Part shown: positions 8,025 to 15,271 of the stretch, in pieces | Position numbering within the stretch: position 1 is the first letter of the stretch | How the letters are laid out: every line of letters begins with the position of its first letter | Source of the DNA: Streptomyces sp. PR69 | GTDB taxonomy: Bacteria > Actinomycetota > Actinomycetes > Streptomycetales > Streptomycetaceae | Assembly (NCBI RefSeq): GCF_026420845.1 | Contig: NZ_JAOWCB010000018.1 | Span: 1 to 64,000 of the forward strand | Reading direction: 5' to 3' | Length of the DNA stretch: 64,000 bases | Notes under the pieces: generated by a model | Database searches by the model: none | What the model was told of the DNA's origin: nothing | What the model saw: the letters and a program-made list of their open reading frames with translations, nothing else | Program-made: the position numbers and the translations under genes

Positions 8025-8428
8025 TCGAGGTCGGGGGCGAGGACGAGAAGCTCGACGCGCGGCTCAGCGATGAGCTGGACGCGTTCAACATCGCGGCGAC
8101 GGGGGCCGACGACCAGCGCGGGCTTTCCGTGCGGGCCGTGGACGAGGACGGCGAGCTGATCGGCGGGATCAGCGGCTAGACCTGGGGCGGCTGCTGCGGC
8201 GTCGAGATGCTGTGGGTGCGCGAGGACGCGCGCATGGAAGGCTGGGGCAGCAAGCTGCTTCGGGCGGCCGAGGAGGAGGCCCGCCGCCGTGGCTGCGACC
8301 GGCTGATCGTCTCGTCGTTCACCTTCCAGGCGCCCGGCTTCTACGAGCGCCACGGCTACCAGGAGACGGGCCGCACCGGCGGGTTCCCGGGCGGGGCGAG
8401 CGACGTGCACTTCCTCAAGCAGCTCTGA
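8021..8428 (+). pseudogene. GNAT N-acetyltransferase interrupted by an amber codon
   Basis: One reading frame from TTG 8021 to TGA 8428 encodes a complete GNAT protein of about 135 residues except for a TAG at 8177-8179. Before the stop the frame reads DELDAFNIAATGADDQRG and ends LIGGISG; directly after it reads TWGGCCGVEMLWV and later the acetyl-CoA region EGWGSKLLRAAEEEARRRGC and FYERHGYQETGR. Related proteins, as I recall them, have Trp at the interrupted position (GWTWG), so one G-to-A change of TGG explains it. The ATG at 8207 could in principle restart translation of the C-terminal half. Readthrough is possible; simple inactivation is more likely. Confidence 0.8.
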
Positions 8429-8446
8429 CCGGCCCGGCCGGAAACG

Positions 8447-9793
8447 TCAGAAACCGCCGCCCGCGTCGAAGCCGCCGAAGCCGCCTCCGCCGAAGTCTCC
8501 GCCGCCCCAGTCGCCTCCGCCGCCGAAGTCGCCGGAGTCGAAGTCCGCGCCGGAGTAGTCGCCGCCGGTGAATTCCCCGCCGCCGTATTCGGAGGCGTAC
8601 GCGGGCGTGGCGAGCATATGGCCGAGCATGGTGCCCATCAGCAGGCCGGGGAGCAGTCCGCCGCCGAAGTAGCCGCCGGCCCAGGGGCCGTACGCCGGGC
8701 CCGCCTCCCAGTACGGGCGGCGGCCGGATTCGGTCTCGACCGTGCGGGCCATCGGCTCCCGGCCGTCTTCCAGGCGGGCCGCGTCCGCCGCGCAGACAGG
8801 GATCTGGCGAGGGGAGCCGCCTGACGGGCTCCACATGGCGTCCACAGCCGCCGGGCCGTGGCGGGGGTCGAAGAAGCAGGGCGGACGGCGGTCCGGGACC
8901 GGCTCGCCGGTGCGGCGGGCGTCCAGGACGGCGAGCGAGTAGCGGCCTTCCGCAAGCTCCTGGGTGACCGCCTTGACGTCGTGCGGGTGCTCGGCCGCGC
9001 CCATGAGCGACTTGGCCTTGTCGTACGAGTCGAGTGCGCGCTCGTAGTCGGCGCGCATCGTGTCGTCCGCGCCCTTCTCGGAGGGGTGGAAGTCGAGCCG
9101 GTCGAGCTCTTCGCCGTACGAGGTGATGTCCTCGTCCACGACGACCCGCAGCTTCTCCAGGGCCGCCCGCTCCTCCTCCGCCTTGCGCCGGCGGTTGCGG
9201 CGCACGATGGCGTACGCGCCCGCGCCGCCCGCCGCGGCGACCGTGCCGAGGACGATCAGCGAGGTGCCGCTCGGGCCGTCGTCAAGGCCGGTGGAGCCCC
9301 ACGTGGCGGGCGCGGTGCCGCGGGCCTGGAGCAGCGCCTGGTCGACGAAGTTGTTGAGCTGGGTGGCGGCGTCGGCGCCCGGCGGGGTCTTGACCGCGGT
9401 CACCAGGTTCCGTACGGCGTCATTGGACATCACGCTGCTGTCCGCGCCCGCGTTGAAGCCGTCGCCGAGGCGGATGGCGTACAGGCCGGTGATTCCGGTC
9501 TGGGTGCGGAGGTCACGCAGAACGCTGTCCTCGGGGAACTCCTCGCCCTCCGGCAGGACCGCCACGAAGACGGGCTTGTCCGCGTCGAGGATCTTGTCCT
9601 CCAGGGCGTCCGCCTCAGCGGGAGGGAGCTGGTCGGAGGCGCGTGGGTCAACATAGACCGGGCCCTGCTTCAGGGCGTCGGCCGCGTCGGGGATTCCCTG
9701 GGCTCTCGCTCCGGCGCCGGAAGTCAGTATGAGCAGCACGGAGAGTGCCAGCGCCGCGAGGGCCGACAGGAGTGAAAACGGCCTCGTCTTCAT
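8447..9793 (-). CDS. Secreted or membrane protein with Gly-rich C-terminus, function unknown
   Basis: The 448-residue protein starts with a signal peptide (residues 1-31, cleavage after ARA). A globular extracytoplasmic domain of about 140 residues follows, with a VFVAVLPEGEEFPEDSVLRDL strand region that recalls TPM-type domains, then a single transmembrane helix near 178-197 and a basic stop-transfer (RRNRRRK). The cytoplasmic part contains a charged, probably helical segment (203-290) and a domain with CFFDPRHGPA. The last 45 residues are Gly/Asp/Phe-rich (GGGDFGGGGFGG). This resembles predicted Streptomyces membrane proteins that often carry TPM domains; no enzymatic role is claimed. It converges on the broken GNAT gene. 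Confidence 0.75.
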   Translation of the reverse strand: MKTRPFSLLSALAALALSVLLILTSGAGARAQGIPDAADALKQGPVYVDPRASDQLPPAEADALEDKILDADKPVFVAVLPEGEEFPEDSVLRDLRTQTGITGLYAIRLGDGFNAGADSSVMSNDAVRNLVTAVKTPPGADAATQLNNFVDQALLQARGTAPATWGSTGLDDGPSGTSLIVLGTVAAAGGAGAYAIVRRNRRRKAEEERAALEKLRVVVDEDITSYGEELDRLDFHPSEKGADDTMRADYERALDSYDKAKSLMGAAEHPHDVKAVTQELAEGRYSLAVLDARRTGEPVPDRRPPCFFDPRHGPAAVDAMWSPSGGSPRQIPVCAADAARLEDGREPMARTVETESGRRPYWEAGPAYGPWAGGYFGGGLLPGLLMGTMLGHMLATPAYASEYGGGEFTGGDYSGADFDSGDFGGGGDWGGGDFGGGGFGGFDAGGGF

Positions 9794-9848
9794 ACATCGA
9801 CGCTACCTGAAGAGGGGCGTAAGTGACGAGGACGGATGTCAGGGACAT

Positions 9849-9907
9849 GGAGACCCGTGCCTGTCGCTCGCGGAGACCCGTGCCCGTCGCTCATGGAGAC
9901 CTGTGCC
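9849..9907. repeat. 23-bp tandem repeat, about 2.5 copies
   Basis: Copies of GGAGACCCGTGCC... begin at 9849, 9872 and 9895. They lie in the intergenic space beyond the cimA terminator. No function is visible. Confidence 0.7.
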
Positions 9908-9928
9908 GCCGCTCCGGGGAGCGGCGGC
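9905..9928 (-). terminator. Terminator of cimA
   Basis: GCCGCCGCTCC (9905-9915) pairs with GGAGCGGCGGC (9918-9928), about 31 bp beyond the cimA stop codon. There is no U-run, as is common in Streptomyces. Confidence 0.65.
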
Positions 9929-9959
9929 CCGGCACCGTCGTCCGGCCGGTTCCACGGCG

Positions 9960-11570
9960 TCATTCGGCCGGCTCGACACCCGCCCTGAGCAGGCCGTACG
10001 TATACGCGTCCGCCAGCGCCTGCCAGGACGCCGCGATCACGTTCTCCGCCACGCCCACCGTGGACCACTCTCCGGTGCCGTCGCCCGTGGTGATCAGTAC
10101 GCGGGTGGTGGACTCGGTGCCATGGCGGCCTTCGAGGATGCGGACCTTGTAGTCGACCAGCTCCAGCTTGGCGAGCTGCGGATAGAACTTCTCCAGGCCG
10201 ACGCGCATGGCGCGGTCGAGGGCGTTGACGGGGCCGTTGCCCTCGGCGGTGGCGACGATGCGTTCGCCCTTGGCCCAGAGTTTGACGGTGGCCTCGTTGG
10301 CGTGGGTGCCGTCGGGGCGGTCCTCGACGATCGCGCGCCACGATTCCGTACGGAAGTACCGGCGGGCCCGGCCCTCCGCCTCCTCCCTCAGCAGCAGCTC
10401 GAAGGAGGCGTCGGCGGCCTCGTAGGTGTAGCCCTTGAGTTCCCGTTCCTTGACCCGCTCGACGACGCGGCCGACGAGTTCGCGGTCGTCGCCGAGGTCG
10501 ACGCCGAGTTCCCTGCCCTTGAGCTCGACGGAGGCGCGGCCGGCCATGTCGGAGACGAGCATCCGCATGGTGTTGCCGACCAGCTCGGGGTCGATGTGCT
10601 GGTAGAGGTCAGGGTCGACCTTGATCGCGGAGGCGTGGAGGCCGGCCTTGTGGGCGAAGGCGGAGAGGCCGACGTACGGCTGGTGGGTGGAGGGGGTGAG
10701 GTTGACGACCTCTGCGATGGCGTGCGAGATGCGGGTCATCTCGGCGAGCGAGCCCTCGGGCAGGACGCGCTTGCCGTACTTCAGCTCCAGCGCGGCGACG
10801 ACGGGGAAGAGGTTGGCGTTGCCGACGCGCTCGCCGTAGCCGTTGGCGGTGCACTGGACGTGGGTCGCGCCCGCGTCGACGGCGGCGAGGGTGTTGGCGA
10901 CGGCGCAGCCGGTGTCGTCCTGGGCGTGGATGCCGAGGCGTGCGCCGGTGTCGGCGCGGACGGTGGAGACGACGGCCTGGACCTGGGCGGGGAGCATGCC
11001 GCCGTTGGTGTCGCAGAGGATCACCACGTCCGCGCCCGCCTCGGCCGCGGTGCGCACGACGGACTTGGCGTAGGCGGGGTTGGCGCGGTAGCCGTCGAAG
11101 AAGTGCTCGCAGTCGACGAACACGCGGCGGCCCTGTTCGCGCAGGTGGGAGACGGTGTCGCGGACCATCTCCAGGTTCTCGTCGAGGGTGGTGCGCAGAG
11201 CCAGCTCGACATGGCGGTCATGGGATTTGGCGACCAGGGTGATGACCGGCGCCCCGGATGCGAGGAGCGCCCTGACCTGCGGGTCCTCCGCGGCGGCGGC
11301 GCCCGGGCGGCGGGTGGCGCCGAAGGCGACGAGCTGGGCGTGCTTGAAGTCGATCTCCTGCTGGGCGCGGGCGAAGAACTCCGTGTCCCGGGGGTTGGCG
11401 CCCGGCCAGCCGCCCTCGATGAAGCCCACGCCGAAGTCGTCGAGGTGCCGCGCGATGGTCAGCTTGTCGGCGACGGTCAGATTGATGCCTTCGCGCTGTG
11501 CGCCGTCGCGCAGCGTCGTGTCGAAGACATGAAAACTGTCGTCGGCGGGCTTGGCTTCACTAGTGGACAT
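9960..11570 (-). CDS. cimA: (R)-citramalate synthase
   Basis: The 536-residue protein belongs to the DRE-TIM metallolyase group. It condenses pyruvate with acetyl-CoA to citramalate, giving 2-oxobutyrate for isoleucine without threonine. The N-terminal barrel starts with FDTTLRDGAQREGINL (about 14-29), containing the Arg-Asp catalytic pair, and carries the metal-binding GIHAQDDTGCAVAN and CTANGYGERVGNANL segments. The C-terminal third is a LeuA-type regulatory domain. The EGGWPGANPRD segment separates CimA/LeuA2-type enzymes from 2-isopropylmalate synthase. The ATG has AGGAG eight bases upstream. A 224-bp leader with a short Ile-containing ORF and a terminator precedes it, suggesting attenuation. 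Confidence 0.93.
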   Translation of the reverse strand: MSTSEAKPADDSFHVFDTTLRDGAQREGINLTVADKLTIARHLDDFGVGFIEGGWPGANPRDTEFFARAQQEIDFKHAQLVAFGATRRPGAAAAEDPQVRALLASGAPVITLVAKSHDRHVELALRTTLDENLEMVRDTVSHLREQGRRVFVDCEHFFDGYRANPAYAKSVVRTAAEAGADVVILCDTNGGMLPAQVQAVVSTVRADTGARLGIHAQDDTGCAVANTLAAVDAGATHVQCTANGYGERVGNANLFPVVAALELKYGKRVLPEGSLAEMTRISHAIAEVVNLTPSTHQPYVGLSAFAHKAGLHASAIKVDPDLYQHIDPELVGNTMRMLVSDMAGRASVELKGRELGVDLGDDRELVGRVVERVKERELKGYTYEAADASFELLLREEAEGRARRYFRTESWRAIVEDRPDGTHANEATVKLWAKGERIVATAEGNGPVNALDRAMRVGLEKFYPQLAKLELVDYKVRILEGRHGTESTTRVLITTGDGTGEWSTVGVAENVIAASWQALADAYTYGLLRAGVEPAE

Positions 11571-11670
11571 GGGTCTGACTCCTGTCGGATGTGGCTTCCG
11601 GAATTCCGGGATCCACTTGCCCCCATCATCGCGCGCGTCTCGCCCTGGCCGGGGTAGGGCCGTAACAACG

Positions 11671-11696
11671 AAAAAACCTCTCGCGGGTGCGAGAGG
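11671..11696 (-). terminator. Intrinsic terminator in the cimA leader, candidate attenuator
   Basis: On the minus strand CCTCTCGC (11696-11689) pairs with GCGAGAGG (11684-11677) around a four-base loop and runs into six U residues (11676-11671). It sits 101 bp upstream of the cimA start. It could end the tetR transcript, but a short Ile-codon ORF directly upstream suggests it attenuates cimA. A CTCGCGG segment (11737-11731) can pair with the terminator's distal side and might form the alternative structure. Confidence 0.7.
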
Positions 11697-11752
11697 TCTG
11701 CGCGCGGGTCTGGGGCACGGTGCCGCCTTGCCGCGAGGGGTACTGCCGCGGT

Positions 11753-11794
11753 TCAGCGGTCACTGCGGACCGGCGCGCTGCTGCCGATAATCAT
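11753..11794 (-). CDS. Candidate cimA leader peptide with tandem Ile codons
   Basis: The 14-codon ORF reads MIIGSSAPVRSDR and stops about 57 bases before the terminator hairpin. Codons two and three (ATT ATC) both encode isoleucine, the end product of the pathway fed by CimA. The ilvB leader ORF in this window is also exactly 14 codons long and precedes a similar hairpin with a U-run. No clear Shine-Dalgarno sequence is visible, so translation, possibly leaderless, is unproven. Confidence 0.5.
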   Translation of the reverse strand: MIIGSSAPVRSDR

Positions 11795-11851
11795 GCCGAG
11801 AGCAAGCACGGAGGCAGTTTGCCACAGATGGGACGTACGTGGACGCGCGTC

Positions 11852-12499
11852 TCACGTAGTGAACAGCGTGTCCGCGAGGAATTCGCGGACGTGGGTGAGG
11901 ACCTGGGCGCGGCCCGTGCCCGGTATGCCGACTGCTACGTGGACGCTGAAGCCGTCCAGCAGGGCGCGCAGGCGGGTGGCGTAGCGGTCGGGGTCCACGG
12001 GGCGGAACTCTCCGCGTGAGATCCCTTCGGCGAGCAGGGCCACCAGGTCGCGGTGCCAGGCGCCCTCGATGGACGCCTGGCGGGTGCGGGCGTCCGCGTC
12101 GGCGTCCTGGGAGCGGTTCCAGACCTCCAGCCACAGCGTCCAGTGGGGGTCGCGGTGGCCCTCGGGGACGTACAGATCCACGTACGCGGACAGCCGCTCG
12201 GCCGCCGGGGCCTGGCGGGAGAGGAGGGCGCTGCGCTCCGCGCCGAGGCGGCCCTCGCTCCACTCCAGGGTCTGCAGCAGCAGCTCGTCCTTGGTGCGGA
12301 AGTAGTAGAGCAGATGGCCGCTGCTCATCCCGACCTCGCGGCCGAGGCCCGCCATGGTCAGCCCGTCGAGTCCGCGCTCGGCGATGGTGGCCATGGCGGC
12401 GGCGAGCACGGACTCCCGGGGCGGCGCGACATTGCGACGGCGGCGGTGAGCGGGGCCGGAGGCAGGGCCAGAGGCAGAGCCGGAGGCGGGGGTCATCAC
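11852..12499 (-). CDS. TetR-family transcriptional regulator
   Basis: The 215-residue protein has an N-terminal TetR helix-turn-helix at about residues 28-75 (LAAAMATIAERGLDGLTMAG then VGMSSGHLLYYFRTKDELL). The C-terminal domain, with WTLWLEVWNRSQDADADAR, is of the BetI-like type that binds a small ligand. A Gly/Ala/Ser-rich extension precedes the DNA-binding domain; GTG 12499 and ATG 12496 are both possible starts. It is transcribed in the same direction as the agmatine deiminase gene, whose stop lies 53 bp upstream, so it may regulate that gene or the urease-like genes behind it. The ligand is unknown. Confidence 0.88.
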   Translation of the reverse strand: MMTPASGSASGPASGPAHRRRRNVAPPRESVLAAAMATIAERGLDGLTMAGLGREVGMSSGHLLYYFRTKDELLLQTLEWSEGRLGAERSALLSRQAPAAERLSAYVDLYVPEGHRDPHWTLWLEVWNRSQDADADARTRQASIEGAWHRDLVALLAEGISRGEFRPVDPDRYATRLRALLDGFSVHVAVGIPGTGRAQVLTHVREFLADTLFTT

Positions 12500-12552
12500 C
12501 CGTATGTTCTACCTGATCGCCGCGGGTGCTCGTGTCCTCTCCCGGCAGGCCG

Positions 12553-13569
12553 TCAGACCTTCGGCTGCTGCTGGGTGATGCAGTGGATGCCGCCGCCGCC
12601 CGCGAAGACCGTACGGGCGTCGACCAGCGTCACCGTGCGGTCCGGGTAGAGGCGGCGGAAGATCCCAGCCGCGATCTCGTCGCGCGGGTCGTCGAAGGCG
12701 CACAGCACGACGCCGCCGTTGCATACGTAGTGGTTGATGTAGGAGTAGTCGACCCACTCGCCGTCCTCCTCGACGACGGTCGGGGCCGGGATCTCGACGA
12801 CCTCGACGGCGCGGCCGCGTGCGTCGGTCTGGGACTTCAGGAAGGCGACGTTCTCCTTGCAGATCTCATGGTCGGGGTGGGACGGGTCGGGCTGGGTGTG
12901 GGCGACGATCACGCCGGGGCCCGCGAAGGCGGCGACGATGTCGACATGGCCGAGGGTGCCGAAGCCGTGCGGGGGGTAGTCGGCGGTCAGTCCGCGCTTG
13001 AGCCAGATCGCCTTGGTCGTGCCGAGTTGGGCGTGGATCTCGGTCTCGACCTGCTCCTTGGTCCAGCCGGGGTTCCGCTCGGGGCCGAGCTGGACGGTCT
13101 CCGTCAGCAGGACCGTGCCCTCGCCGTCGACATGGATGCCGCCGCCCTCGTTGACCAGCGGGGAGCTGTGGACGGTGACGCCCGCGAGGTCGGCGACATA
13201 GCGGGCGATCTTGGAGTCATGCTCCCAGCTGGCCCAGTCCTGGGCGCCCCAGCCGTTGAACACCCAGTCCACGGCGGCCAGGCGCGTGCCGTCGGTGACG
13301 AAGGTGGGGCCGATGTCGCGCATCCAGGCGTCGTCCAGCTCACGCTCGACGAGATCGACGTCCGGGCCGAGGAGGGTGCGCGCGTGTTCCGCCTGGCCGG
13401 GGCCGACGACCATCGTGACCGGCTCGAAACGGCGTACGGCGCGGGCGACCGCGGCCCAGGCGTGGCGGGACTCGGCGAGGTCGTCGCCGGTGAAGGTGAC
13501 ATTGGGGCCGGGCCAGGCCATCCAGGTGCGTTCGTGGGGGGCCCACTCGGGCGGCATGCGGAAAGACAT
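12553..13569 (-). CDS. aguA: Agmatine deiminase
   Basis: The 338-residue protein matches the peptidyl-arginine-deiminase-like AguA family, which hydrolyses agmatine to N-carbamoylputrescine and ammonia. Conserved features include the N-terminal MPPEWAPHERTWMAWP, the substrate-binding ELDDAWMRDIGPTFV, the VNEGGGIHVDGEG segment, GHVDIVAAF with a catalytic His, and the catalytic Cys330 in GGGGIHCITQQ. Length is normal. It ends 53 bp before tetR, and the ureC-like gene ends 10 bp upstream of its start, so the three are probably co-transcribed, joining agmatine breakdown with a urease-like enzyme. Confidence 0.92.
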   Translation of the reverse strand: MSFRMPPEWAPHERTWMAWPGPNVTFTGDDLAESRHAWAAVARAVRRFEPVTMVVGPGQAEHARTLLGPDVDLVERELDDAWMRDIGPTFVTDGTRLAAVDWVFNGWGAQDWASWEHDSKIARYVADLAGVTVHSSPLVNEGGGIHVDGEGTVLLTETVQLGPERNPGWTKEQVETEIHAQLGTTKAIWLKRGLTADYPPHGFGTLGHVDIVAAFAGPGVIVAHTQPDPSHPDHEICKENVAFLKSQTDARGRAVEVVEIPAPTVVEEDGEWVDYSYINHYVCNGGVVLCAFDDPRDEIAAGIFRRLYPDRTVTLVDARTVFAGGGGIHCITQQQPKV

Positions 13570-13579
13570 CAGTTGGTCC

Positions 13580-15271
13580 CTAGAGGAAGTAGAGGCGGTT
13601 GAGGGAGATGGAGTCGGCGGGGTCGGAGCGCACGGGGTCGCCGTCGAGGGTGACCAGTCCGGTGCGGCCGTCGACGCCGACGTGCCCGATGCGGGAGTTG
13701 AGGCGCAGATCGGCGGGGCCGATGCCGCGGGTGCCGCGGACGGCCACCCGGCGGCGGCGCGTGGGCATCCGGTCCGCGCCCAAGTCCACGGCGGCCTGGG
13801 CGACGAACGCGACGGAGATGTCGGCGGGGGTCGCGCCGTGCGCCCCGAACTGCGGTCCCAGCACCAGCGGTTCGCAGGTGTCGGTGGCGGCGTTCGGATC
13901 GCCCGTCACCCCGTACGCGGGAAAGCCGGACTTCAGCACCAGCTGCGGCTTCGCGCCGAAGTACTGCGGCTTCCACAGCACGATGTCGGCGAGCTTGCCG
14001 ACCTCGATGGAGCCGATTTCATGGGCGAGGCCGTGGGCGATGGCCGGGTTGATCGTCAGTTTGGCGACATAGCGCAGCACGCGCGCGTTGTCGTCGTGCG
14101 GGCCGTCGCCTTCCAGCGGGCCGAGCTCCGCCTTCATCTTCCCGGCCATCGCGAAGGTGCGGCGCACCGTCTCGCCCGCCCGGCCCATGCCCTGGGCGTC
14201 GGAGGAGGTGATGCCGATGGCCCCCAGGTCGTGGAGCACGTCCTCCGCGCCCATGGTTCCGGCGCGGATGCGGTCGCGGGCCATGGCGGCGTCGCCGGGG
14301 AGGTCGGTCTTGAGGTCGTGTACGGAGACGATCATCCCGTAGTGCTCGGCGACCGCGTCCCGGCCGAAGGGCAGGGTGGGGTTGGTGGACGAGCCGATGA
14401 CGTTCCGCACGCCCGCCATCTTGAGCACGTTGGGTACGTGTCCGCCGCCGCAGCCCTCGATGTGGAAGGCGTGGATGGTGCGGCCGTCGAGGACCCTCAG
14501 GGTGTCCTCGACCGACAGGCACTCGTTGAGGCCGTCACTGTGCAGCGCCACCTGGACGTCGTGTTCCTCCGCGACCCGGAGGGCGGTGTCCAGGGCGCGG
14601 GTGTGCGCGCCCATGTCCTCGTGGACCTTAAAGCCGGACGCGCCGCCCTCGGCGAGCGCCTCGACGAGCGGGGCCGGGTCGGAAGACGATCCGCGGCCGA
14701 GGAATCCGATGTTGACGGGCCAGGCGTCGAAGGCGCTGAAGGCGTGGCGCAGCGCCCAGGGGGAGTTGACGCCGACGCCCCAGACCGGGCCGAACTCCTG
14801 GCCGATGACCGTGGTCACGCCGGAGGCGAGCGAGGCCTCCATGATGCGCGGCGACAGCAGATGGACATGGGTGTCCACCGCGCCGGCCGTGGCGATCAGT
14901 CCCTCGCCGGGGACGATGCTGGTGCCGGTGCCGACGACGACGTCCACGCCGTCGAGGGTGTCGGGGTTGCCCGCGCGGCCGACGGCGGCGATCCGGCCGT
15001 CCCGGATGCCGATGGAGACCTTGCGGATGCCCTGGGCGGCGTCGATGACCAGCACATTGCTGATCACGATGTCGCAGGTGTCGCGTACGGCGGCGGCCTT
15101 GAGGTGCAGTCCGTCGCGGGCGGTCTTGCCGAATCCGGCGAGGAACTCCTCACCGGGCTTCTGGGCGTCGGACTCGACGCGGACGACGAGGCCGGAGTCG
15201 CCGAGGACGACGCGGTCGCCGGCGCGGGGGCCGTGGACGGCGGCGTACTCGTATGGGTCGATGCCGGTCAT
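13580..15271 (-). CDS. ureC: Divergent urease alpha subunit
   Basis: The 563-residue protein is a full-length urease alpha subunit (urea to ammonia and carbamate at a di-nickel site). All metal ligands are present: H135/H137 (DTHVHLLSP), carbamylated K215 (GFKVHEDMG), H244 (ALHSDGLNE), H270 (AFHIEG) and D358 (TSSDAQGMG). The mobile flap differs from classical ureases: the CHH motif is V317-H318-D319, so the flap Cys is lost but the general-acid His remains. It starts at ATG 15271, overlapping the gamma-beta stop as ATGA. No ureD, E, F or G gene is nearby, so nickel insertion must depend on genes elsewhere, or the protein acts on something other than urea. Confidence 0.9.
   Translation of the reverse strand: MTGIDPYEYAAVHGPRAGDRVVLGDSGLVVRVESDAQKPGEEFLAGFGKTARDGLHLKAAAVRDTCDIVISNVLVIDAAQGIRKVSIGIRDGRIAAVGRAGNPDTLDGVDVVVGTGTSIVPGEGLIATAGAVDTHVHLLSPRIMEASLASGVTTVIGQEFGPVWGVGVNSPWALRHAFSAFDAWPVNIGFLGRGSSSDPAPLVEALAEGGASGFKVHEDMGAHTRALDTALRVAEEHDVQVALHSDGLNECLSVEDTLRVLDGRTIHAFHIEGCGGGHVPNVLKMAGVRNVIGSSTNPTLPFGRDAVAEHYGMIVSVHDLKTDLPGDAAMARDRIRAGTMGAEDVLHDLGAIGITSSDAQGMGRAGETVRRTFAMAGKMKAELGPLEGDGPHDDNARVLRYVAKLTINPAIAHGLAHEIGSIEVGKLADIVLWKPQYFGAKPQLVLKSGFPAYGVTGDPNAATDTCEPLVLGPQFGAHGATPADISVAFVAQAAVDLGADRMPTRRRRVAVRGTRGIGPADLRLNSRIGHVGVDGRTGLVTLDGDPVRSDPADSISLNRLYFL

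Noticed and set aside
11671..11794. T-box riboswitch upstream of cimA
   Set aside because: No T-box sequence, specifier-loop structure or adequate length is visible; the short ORF plus terminator fits ribosome-mediated attenuation better.
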